Shown here in pieces: positions 1 through 5,436 of a stretch of DNA of 11,824 nucleotides. Source of the DNA: an uncultured Clostridia bacterium (GTDB lineage: Bacteria > Bacillota_A > Clostridia > Oscillospirales > Oscillospiraceae); the NCBI GenBank assembly GCA_946410505.1, contig CAMKAP010000041.1, positions 1 through 11,824 on the forward strand, given 5' to 3'. Positions within the stretch are counted from its first letter, which is position 1; each line of letters starts with the position of its first letter. The notes below the pieces were generated by a model. It did no database searches. It was given only the letters and a program-made list of their open reading frames with translations, and was not told the origin of the DNA. The translations under genes were made by a program, and so were the position numbers.

Positions 1-339
1 CTCAAGGGGCCTGACGACGGCCTCGTAGAACGCGGGGTCGCCGAGTTCGGCGTCCTTCCAGAACTCGAAGACGCTCTCCTGTCCGCCGGCTTCGCCGGCG
101 GGCGTCCCGGCGCGGACGTGCGCCGTTAGGAAGAAGTTCTTGAACGCGCCCTTCTTCAGCGCGACCGGCTGGAGCGTCTTCGCGTCGTCGAAGCCGGGGC
201 TCATCGGCTTGAAAACGCCGCCGCCCCGGTAGAAGTCCCAGTGGATGCGGTCCATCTGGCGCGGCGGGTTGATCCAGAAGTGGCGGGTTGTGCCGTCCTT
301 CGCGGTCAAACGGGCGTAGTTCGCCTTCTTGGCCTCGTC
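1..339 (-). other. Open coding segment of unknown identity fused to the Der N-terminal half
   Basis: These 113 codons continue the der frame without a stop and run off the window. They look like real protein: aromatic-rich, with segments such as [32 protein letters not shown] and [11 protein letters not shown]. Codons ending in C or G dominate and nearly all lysines are AAG. The 'LKKG..K.FFLT..V.AGTPAGE' pattern faintly recalls beta-sandwich domains of bacterial carbohydrate-active or surface proteins, but this is an impression from memory and I do not name a family. It is not Der domain 2: there is no P-loop, no DTxG and no NKxD. Confidence 0.55.
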
Positions 340-879
340 GACGCGGATCAGCTCCTCGTCCTCGGCCTCCTCCTCGGCCTCCGGGAAATATTTCAGGCAC
401 TCGTCGAGCAAATCCCCGGTGCCGTGTCCGTGCACGGCGGACACGGGGATCGGGTCGCCAAGGCCCAGGGAGTAGAACTCATAGACCGCGGGATCGGTCG
501 CGCCGGTGGAGTCGGCCTTGTTCACGGCGAGCACCACGGGCTTTTTCGCGCGCAGCAGCATGTTCGCCACGTCCTTGTCCGCGGCGGTCACCCCGGTGCG
601 CAGGTCCGTGACCAGCACGATCACCGTGGCAGCGTCAATGGCGATCTGCGCCTGCTCGCGCATGAAGAGCAGGATCTCGCTGTCGGTACTGGGCTCGATG
701 CCGCCGGTGTCCACCATATCAAATTTCCGCCCGCACCACTCACACTCGGCATAGAGCCGGTCGCGGGTGACGCCCGGGGTGTCCTCCACGATGGAGAGGC
801 GCTGCCCCACCAGGCGGTTAAAGAGCATGGATTTGCCCACATTGGGCCGCCCCACGATGGCGACCAGGGGTCTTGACAT
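1..879 (-). CDS. der: Ribosome-assembly GTPase Der (EngA), first G domain only, running into unrelated sequence; partial at window edge
   Basis: Der normally has two GTPase domains in tandem and a KH-like tail, and helps mature the 50S subunit. Residues 1-180 are clearly Der: G1 GRPNVGKS (10-17), DTPGVTRD (33-40), G3 DTGG (57-60), G4 NKAD (120-123), G5 SA (147-148), then the acidic linker (167-176) that precedes domain 2. The expected second P-loop after 'LIRV' is absent; from residue 181 the frame stays open but reads [11 protein letters not shown] and onward, with no GTPase motif to residue 293 at the window edge. The ATG at 879 has AAAAGGAGG eight bases upstream. It lies 18 bases after the Nudix gene and in the DUF512-Der neighbourhood typical of Clostridia, which supports the identity. 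The N-terminal half is secure. The tail is most simply an assembly chimera or a rearrangement, so the gene may not exist in this form. Confidence 0.82.
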   Translation of the reverse strand, partial: MSRPLVAIVGRPNVGKSMLFNRLVGQRLSIVEDTPGVTRDRLYAECEWCGRKFDMVDTGGIEPSTDSEILLFMREQAQIAIDAATVIVLVTDLRTGVTAADKDVANMLLRAKKPVVLAVNKADSTGATDPAVYEFYSLGLGDPIPVSAVHGHGTGDLLDECLKYFPEAEEEAEDEELIRVDEAKKANYARLTAKDGTTRHFWINPPRQMDRIHWDFYRGGGVFKPMSPGFDDAKTLQPVALKKGAFKNFFLTAHVRAGTPAGEAGGQESVFEFWKDAELGDPAFYEAVVRPLE

Positions 880-897
880 AAGGCAAACCTCCTTTTC

Positions 898-1383
898 TTA
901 CTCAGGTCTTTCGTCTGAGACGATGTGACGGACGCCGGGACAGGTCCTGTCCAGCTCCGTCCGAAAAAATGCCGGATAGATGGTCTTCTCCGTATCCGGG
1001 GAGATCCACTCCAGATGCTCGCCCCGGTCCTCTGCATCCAGACTGCTGCAGATGGGAGCAAAGTCCTCCGGCGTCTTCATATAGAAATAAAAGGCGATCT
1101 CATAGATAGGCTTTCCCCACTTGTCGGTGGAATCGCCCAGGAAGAAATTCTCATGGATGAAGCCCAGGCGCTCGATTTCCAGCTCCCAGCCGGTTTCCTC
1201 CCGCACTTCCCGGCGAACCGCCTCCTCGGCGCTTTCGCCGAACTGGATGCGCCCACCGACAGAATAGCAGTATGGTGCGCCGTCGCTGCTGACCATGAGA
1301 ATTCTGCCGTCCTTTTGTATGATCGCGCCGACGCGGACGTTTATATAGCCGTCCGCCACCGGCAGCGTAATATCCTGTGCCAT
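898..1383 (-). CDS. Nudix hydrolase, substrate unknown
   Basis: A 161-residue single-domain Nudix protein. The Nudix box is complete: G44-x5-E50-x7-R58-E59-V-x-E62-E63-x-G65-W66, which supplies the metal-binding glutamates used to cleave nucleoside diphosphates linked to another group. The N-terminal strand (INVRVGAIIQKDGRILMV) and the SVGGRIQFGES entry to the box are typical. The substrate (an oxidised nucleotide, a sugar nucleotide or ADP-ribose) cannot be told from sequence. The gene starts four bases after the stop of the DUF512 gene and shows no strong Shine-Dalgarno, so translation is probably coupled to that gene. Der follows 18 bases downstream. An alternative start is unlikely, because the first residues match the usual beta strand before the domain. 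Confidence 0.9.
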   Translation of the reverse strand: MAQDITLPVADGYINVRVGAIIQKDGRILMVSSDGAPYCYSVGGRIQFGESAEEAVRREVREETGWELEIERLGFIHENFFLGDSTDKWGKPIYEIAFYFYMKTPEDFAPICSSLDAEDRGEHLEWISPDTEKTIYPAFFRTELDRTCPGVRHIVSDERPE

Positions 1384-1387
1384 ATTC

Positions 1388-2752
1388 TCAGTTCTGATTG
1401 TACCGGTAGTATTCTGTATGCTCGCCGCGCTCCGGGAGCTTCACCTTCGGGAGCTGCTCACCGGAAATGGCGTCCCAGAAGGCGAAGCCGTCGGACTCCG
1501 TGGGGTAGATGGGAAGCCCGAGGGCGGCGCTCGCCTGCTCCAGCGTCACATCGTCCAGGAAATCCATCTCCTGGCGGCGCAGCATATTCTGAGAGATAAA
1601 GAGCCGCTGTCCCAGATCTTTCCCCCTGAGCTGAGCGATCAGGTCCTGTCCGGTGATGAGACCGGAGACGTTGATGCTGTGGCCGAAGAAGTCGTTCAGA
1701 ATGGGATAGACCCGTCCGTCCAACTGGGGCCACTGCTCCTTCGCCATGGCCACAAGGCGTGCGAAGAAGGGGCCCACCGAGGTGCCGCAGGCGATGGAGA
1801 AGGGCACGCCGTCCGGCGCGTCCGACAGCCGCAGCGCGGAACGAAACTCCGTCTCCAGCAGCCGCAGCATGCCCACGCCGTTTTCCAGCTGGGTGTATTC
1901 CTCGTAAAATTCGTCCGGCGGGATGGGTCGTCCCGCCTTGAGATACAGCTCATCTCCGCACCAGAATATGCGGCTGCCGTATTTTTCGATGCAGCGGTCG
2001 CCGAAGGCGGTGATCTGGTCGATGGTCTCGGCGGCGTGCTCCGGTGTGAAGGGCCTGAGCTTTTCGAGCCCCTCCCGATACTTCGTGAGCCCCACCGGCA
2101 CGATGGATACGCTGTGCACGCCCGGGTACAGGGCGGCCAGGTCCTCCATGCTGCGCTGCAGCTCCTCCCCGTCATTCCAGCCGGGGCAGCAGACGATCTG
2201 GCAGTTCATCACGATCCCGCTCTCGGCAAACTGCCGCATGGTCTCGATGGTCTCCCCCGCCCTCGGATTTTTCAGCATCCGGCAGCGGAGCTCCGGATTC
2301 GTCGTATGGACAGACACATTCACCGGGCTCACATGCAGGTCTATGATGCGCCGGATCTCCCGCTTGGAGAGATTGGTGAGGGTAATGTAGTTTCCCAGCA
2401 GAAAGCTCAGGCGCGCATCGTCATCCTTAAAATACATGGTAGGACGCATGCCCGGAGGGAGCTGATCAATGAAACAGAAGACGCAGTTGTTCGCACAGGA
2501 GCGCGGCGAGTCCATCAGATAGCTCTCAAAGTCCAGTCCCAGGTCGCCGCCCTCACTTTTTCGCACGTCCACATGGACCTCCGTCCCGTCCGGGCGGCGC
2601 AGCACTACGTCCAGGTGCCGGTCATAGGCGTAGAACTTATAATCCAACACGTCCACAACGCGCTTTCCGTTGATGGAGATCAAATTGTCGCCGATCCGGG
2701 CGTGATGCCGCAAAGGGCTCCCCGGGTCGATGGATTTGATGATATTGTCCAT
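1388..2752 (-). CDS. PDZ / radical SAM / DUF512 protein (TIGR03279-like)
   Basis: This 454-residue protein has a PDZ-like N-terminus (about 1-66: IKSIDPGSPLRHHARIGDNL), then a radical SAM cluster motif C86-x3-C90-x2-C93 (CANNCVFCF), SVHTTNPELR (147-156), IVCCPGWNDG (186-195) and VPVGLTKYREGL (218-229). The C-terminal DUF512 part carries GTSVGPFF (323-330) and NDFFGHSINVSGLITGQDL (353-371). The three cysteines would bind the 4Fe-4S cluster that cleaves S-adenosylmethionine. The family is widespread in Clostridia, usually beside der, and its reaction is not established as far as I know. Its length is normal. Upstream is AGGGA about eight bases before the ATG. It heads the Nudix-der group; I see no convincing promoter in the 300 bases before it, so it may depend partly on read-through from rpmF. 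Confidence 0.93.
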   Translation of the reverse strand: MDNIIKSIDPGSPLRHHARIGDNLISINGKRVVDVLDYKFYAYDRHLDVVLRRPDGTEVHVDVRKSEGGDLGLDFESYLMDSPRSCANNCVFCFIDQLPPGMRPTMYFKDDDARLSFLLGNYITLTNLSKREIRRIIDLHVSPVNVSVHTTNPELRCRMLKNPRAGETIETMRQFAESGIVMNCQIVCCPGWNDGEELQRSMEDLAALYPGVHSVSIVPVGLTKYREGLEKLRPFTPEHAAETIDQITAFGDRCIEKYGSRIFWCGDELYLKAGRPIPPDEFYEEYTQLENGVGMLRLLETEFRSALRLSDAPDGVPFSIACGTSVGPFFARLVAMAKEQWPQLDGRVYPILNDFFGHSINVSGLITGQDLIAQLRGKDLGQRLFISQNMLRRQEMDFLDDVTLEQASAALGLPIYPTESDGFAFWDAISGEQLPKVKLPERGEHTEYYRYNQN

Positions 2753-2778
2753 AAAGCGTCCCTAATTCCTGTACAGAC

Positions 2779-2981
2779 TAAAAACGGGTTCATCCAATCC
2801 GTTTTTAACGGAGCTTTGCTTCGTTAAAAACACCCTGAACCGAGCTCTACGAGGTCTCGCTTCGACCAAGCGAGGCGCGTCCCCATTCTCTGTTTTCCTT
2901 TTCAAACTCGAAGCGTCACGCTTCGAGTTTGGGAGGAAGAAGGAGGAAGCAGAGCGCAGTTTTCGCCGCGCCCGGCGGAAA
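2779..2981. repeat. Cluster of inverted repeats (five hairpins) in the gap between rpmF and the DUF512 gene
   Basis: Perfect or near-perfect stems seen by eye: (a) 2779-2787 TAAAAACGG with 2799-2807; (b) 2801-2810 GTTTTTAACG with 2822-2831, extended inward by GAGC/GCTT around a TTT loop; (c) 2856-2862 CTCGCTT with 2868-2874; (d) 2903-2915 CAAACTCGAAGCG with 2919-2931, loop TCA; (e) 2960-2968 TTTTCGCCG with 2973-2981, one wobble pair. Stems (a) and (b) share 2801-2807, so they exclude each other. No open frame here looks like a protein. With the terminator at 3007-3053 this makes six hairpins in about 275 bases. It could be a dispersed intergenic repeat, a structured leader of the DUF512 operon, or decayed mobile DNA; the sequence alone does not decide. 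Confidence 0.6.
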
Positions 2982-3006
2982 CGGAGCGCCGCGAGCTTCT
3001 TCTGAC

Positions 3007-3053
3007 GATAGCAAAAGGAGGAGCAGGTTGACCCTTCTCCTCCTTAAGCTATC
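3007..3053 (-). terminator. Intrinsic terminator of the yceD-rpmF operon
   Basis: It lies just after the rpmF stop. In the minus-strand transcript AAGGAGGAG (3045-3037) pairs with CTCCTCCTT (3023-3015), followed by a short T run. An outer GATAGC/GCTATC pair (3007-3012 with 3048-3053) and an inner AGG/CCT pair extend the structure. The T run is only about four long and lies inside the outer stem, so termination may be incomplete. Confidence 0.72.
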
Positions 3054-3055
3054 TC

Positions 3056-3244
3056 TTACTTGCTCTCCTCGACGTTGATGACCGCGCGGCCCTTGTACTG
3101 ACCGCAGTGGCGGCAAACGCGGTGGGGCATGCAGTACTCGCCGCAGTTGGGGCAAACAACGATGCCGGGGGCGGTGAGCTTCCAGGTGGAAGAACGTCTC
3201 TTATCGCGTCTCTGCCGAGATACTTTTCCTTTCGGGACTGCCAT
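3056..3244 (-). CDS. rpmF: 50S ribosomal protein L32 (bL32), zinc-ribbon form
   Basis: A 62-residue protein with the typical basic start [18 protein letters not shown] and the zinc ribbon C31-x2-C34 ... C44-x2-C47 ([18 protein letters not shown]). This is the zinc-binding form rather than the cysteine-free paralogue. It is a structural protein of the large ribosomal subunit. Its length matches the family. The ATG at 3244 follows AGGAGG by six to seven bases. It lies 41 bases after the yceD-like gene, the classic arrangement, and is followed directly by a terminator. Confidence 0.98.
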   Translation of the reverse strand: MAVPKGKVSRQRRDKRRSSTWKLTAPGIVVCPNCGEYCMPHRVCRHCGQYKGRAVINVEESK

Positions 3245-3285
3245 GGTGACACCTCCTGATTTCTGGCTGTTCTGAGCAGCACATT

Positions 3286-3780
3286 TTATTCTTTATCCAA
3301 AAGCTGCTCAAGCACAGCAAATCTTGGATCGCGTTGTTTCCTGCATCCGCAGGGACCGAGGTTGAGGTTTGCGCCGCAGGTATCGCAAAGGCCCTTGCAG
3401 TCCTCTCTGCAGAGGAACTTGGTCTCCATATCGAGGATCAGGCTTGTCTCCAGAATCTCGTCCAGGTCGATCTCATTACCGTCCAGGACGAACAGCTCCG
3501 GATAATCCTCGCTCTCCTCCTCCACGATGGTGGCCTCGAGCGGAAGCTCCTTCACGCTGTCAAATTCCGCGCCGCAGCGGTCACAGATACAGACCATTTC
3601 CGCCGTCAGCGTTCCCTCCAGATGGAGGACGCCCGCCTCGTTATACACACGGCCCGCGGCATGAGGCCGCGAGGGATACGCCTTTACCGACGGGAACGAA
3701 AGCCGCCCGGTATCCAGCTCCGTTTCAAAGGGGACTGAGCCGCCGGGAACCTCGATAATCTCTCGTAAATCAAGACGCAT
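3286..3780 (-). CDS. yceD: YceD-family (DUF177) protein
   Basis: A 164-residue DUF177/YceD protein. The family is almost always encoded just before rpmF, as here, and has been linked to 23S rRNA processing or accumulation; the exact role in Clostridia is unsettled. Visible features are an N-terminal beta-rich half, C66-x2-C69 (CDRCG), an acidic stretch (88-108), and a C-terminal cysteine cluster C124, C128, C132-x2-C135, C144, C146 that is common in Firmicute members and may hold a metal. The ATG at 3780 is chosen over the in-frame ATG at 3843 because the promoter -10 box (3812-3817) lies between them. AGAGGT sits just upstream of 3780. Confidence 0.92.
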   Translation of the reverse strand: MRLDLREIIEVPGGSVPFETELDTGRLSFPSVKAYPSRPHAAGRVYNEAGVLHLEGTLTAEMVCICDRCGAEFDSVKELPLEATIVEEESEDYPELFVLDGNEIDLDEILETSLILDMETKFLCREDCKGLCDTCGANLNLGPCGCRKQRDPRFAVLEQLLDKE

Positions 3781-3811
3781 AGCAATACCTCTCGTGCAAT
3801 CGCGCTTTGAT

Positions 3812-3840
3812 ATTATAGTTGAAGCGATTCCACTTGTCAA
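3812..3840 (-). promoter_or_regulatory. Consensus sigma-A promoter of yceD-rpmF
   Basis: On the minus strand TTGACA (3840-3835), a 17-base spacer and TATAAT (3817-3812) match the consensus at all twelve positions. Transcription should start near 3805, giving a leader of about 25 bases before the ATG at 3780. A strong promoter suits a ribosomal protein operon. Its -35 box overlaps that of the divergent promoter. Confidence 0.9.
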
Positions 3841-3862
3841 CACTTATTTTCCGCTGTATAAT
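3834..3862 (+). promoter_or_regulatory. Sigma-A promoter of the pseudouridine synthase-HD-ABC-F operon
   Basis: TTGTCA (3834-3839), a 17-base spacer and TATAAT (3857-3862) match 11 of 12 consensus positions. The start should fall near 3869, leaving a leader of about 25 bases before the ATG at 3894. The -35 box overlaps the -35 of the opposite promoter by five bases, so one polymerase probably excludes the other. Confidence 0.87.
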
Positions 3863-3893
3863 ACAAAAAAGTCATTTCATACCGAGGTTTTTT

Positions 3894-4853
3894 ATGAAGG
3901 AATTGACGATCCGCGCAAACGACGCCGGGCAGCGGCTGGACCGCTTTGTGGGAAAGGCCGTTCCCCTGCTGCCGGAGAGCCTGCTGCAGAAGTACATCCG
4001 CTTAAAGCGCATCAAGCTCAACGGGAAGGGTGCCAAGCGGGATACCCGCCTGCAGCTGGGCGATACGCTGCAATTATATATCAACGACGAGTTCTTTGAA
4101 AAGCCCCGGGAGGAGAATTCCTACCTCAAGGTGGGCACCCCGAAGCTCAGCGTTGTCTACGAGGACGAGAACATCCTTCTGGCCGACAAGAAGCCCGGCG
4201 TCCTCTGCCACAGTGCGGGTGTCTGGGACTATAACACGCTGATCGCCAATATCCAGGCCTATCTCTCCCAGAAGGGCGAATGGCGACCCAGGGAGGAAAA
4301 CGCCTTTACCCCTGCCCTCTGCAACCGTATCGACCGCAATACCGGCGGCATCGTCATCGCGGCCAAGAACGCCGAGACCCTGCGCATCCTCAATGAAAAG
4401 ATCCGGGACCGGGAGATCGAAAAGTACTACCTCTGCGCCGTGCGCGGGCGCCCCAAGCCGGAGGAGGGGAAGCTGGAAAACTATCTTTTCAAGGACGCGA
4501 AGAAGAACCAGGTCTTTGTGAAGGACAAGCCGGAGCCCGGGGCCAAGACCGCCGTGACCTGGTATAAAGTGCTCAGATCCAAGGGCCCGCTCAGTTTGGT
4601 GGAATGCCGTCTCGGCACCGGGCGCACGCACCAGATCCGCGTGCAGATGGCCCACGCGGGCTGGCCGCTGGTGGGCGACGGCAAATACGGCAGCGAGCGC
4701 TTCAACAAGGACTATGACGAAAAGGGTCAGGCCCTCTATTCCTACAAACTCCGCTTCGACTTCCCCACCGACGCCGGGATCCTCAACTACCTGCGCGGCC
4801 GGGAATTTTGCGTGGAGCAGGTGGATTTCGCGGAAAAATACTTCGGGGAGTGA
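3894..4853 (+). CDS. RluA-family 23S rRNA/tRNA pseudouridine synthase with S4 domain
   Basis: A 319-residue protein with an S4-like RNA-binding N-terminus (about 1-65, RLDRFVGKAVP...IKLNG) and an RluA/RluD catalytic domain (about 85-300). The catalytic motif reads NRIDRNTGG (144-152) with D147 as the expected nucleophile; motif RLGTGRTHQIRVQMAHAG (239-256) and LVGDGKYG (259-266) are also family hallmarks. It converts uridine to pseudouridine in structured RNA; the target site (RluC-, RluD- or other type) is not readable from sequence. The ATG at 3894 is chosen because the promoter lies inside the longer frame that opens at 3819, and GAGG at 3884-3887 is well placed. Its stop overlaps the next start as TGATG. 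Confidence 0.92.
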   Translation: MKELTIRANDAGQRLDRFVGKAVPLLPESLLQKYIRLKRIKLNGKGAKRDTRLQLGDTLQLYINDEFFEKPREENSYLKVGTPKLSVVYEDENILLADKKPGVLCHSAGVWDYNTLIANIQAYLSQKGEWRPREENAFTPALCNRIDRNTGGIVIAAKNAETLRILNEKIRDREIEKYYLCAVRGRPKPEEGKLENYLFKDAKKNQVFVKDKPEPGAKTAVTWYKVLRSKGPLSLVECRLGTGRTHQIRVQMAHAGWPLVGDGKYGSERFNKDYDEKGQALYSYKLRFDFPTDAGILNYLRGREFCVEQVDFAEKYFGE

Positions 4854-5431
4854 TGAGCGTGGAAGCAAGAGCATTCCTGAACGCACTGCATGTGGCCGAA
4901 CGGCTCAAGGACGCGACGCGGCACTGCTATACCTCCGGCGGCAGGCATGAGAGCGTGGCGGAGCACAGCTGGCGTCTGGCGCTGATGGCCCTCTGGCTGC
5001 GGGACGAGTTCCCGGAGGCGGATATGGACAAGGTCGTACGCATGTGCCTGATCCACGATCTGGGCGAAGCCTTCACCGGCGATATTCCGGCCTTCATCAA
5101 AACCGACGCAGACCGGGCCGCGGAGGGTCGCCTGCTGGACGCCTGGGTGAGCTCCCTGCCCGCGCCCCTTGCGGCGGAAATGCGGGAGCTGTACCGTGAA
5201 ATGGATGCGCGCAGCAGCCTCGAAGCGCGCATTTTCAAGGCGCTGGACGGGCTGGAGGCGCTCATTCAGCACAATGAATCCGAGCTTTCGACCTGGTCCG
5301 AGAACGAATATGACCTGAACATGCACTATTGCGACGACCGGGTGGGCTTTTCCCCCGCGCTTTCCGCGCTGCGGGAGGCGATCCGTGAGGACACCCGTGC
5401 CAAAATTGAGTTGTCCCGACAGGAGGATTGA
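4853..5431 (+). CDS. HD-domain hydrolase, YfbR/HDDC2-like (probable 5'-deoxynucleotidase)
   Basis: A 192-residue protein with the HD signature of the YfbR-like group: RHESVAEHSW with H38, H68-D69 (LIHDLGEAFTGDI), and D132 (KALDGLEA). These residues bind a divalent metal that hydrolyses phosphate from deoxynucleoside monophosphates in characterised relatives; that activity is inferred here. The ATG at 4853 overlaps the TGA of the preceding gene by one base and follows GGGGAG, so it is translationally coupled. The ABC-F gene starts five bases after its stop. The alternative upstream start at 4808 would overlap the pseudouridine synthase by 46 bases and lacks support. Confidence 0.88.
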   Translation: MSVEARAFLNALHVAERLKDATRHCYTSGGRHESVAEHSWRLALMALWLRDEFPEADMDKVVRMCLIHDLGEAFTGDIPAFIKTDADRAAEGRLLDAWVSSLPAPLAAEMRELYREMDARSSLEARIFKALDGLEALIQHNESELSTWSENEYDLNMHYCDDRVGFSPALSALREAIREDTRAKIELSRQED

Positions 5432-5436
5432 ATATT

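Noticed and set aside
2..400. Minus-strand open frame rich in Arg and Gly overlapping the der tail
   Set aside because: Composition is typical of an out-of-frame reading of GC-rich coding DNA; the frame continuous with Der gives plausible protein.
1418..2827. Long plus-strand open frame (469 codons) opposite the DUF512 gene
   Set aside because: Its translation is low-complexity Ala/Gly/His/Val-rich shadow sequence with no recognisable motif; the minus frame holds all conserved radical SAM and DUF512 motifs.
2916..3155. Small minus-strand open frame overlapping rpmF and the hairpin gap
   Set aside because: It is an off-frame reading of rpmF that runs into the terminator; no homology or ribosome binding site is visible.
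3781..3843. N-terminal extension of the YceD-like protein
   Set aside because: It would begin upstream of a perfect -10 box and lacks a ribosome binding site.
3819..3893. N-terminal extension of the pseudouridine synthase
   Set aside because: The extension contains the promoter -35 and -10 boxes; the ATG at 3894 has a good ribosome binding site and matches the start of the S4 domain.
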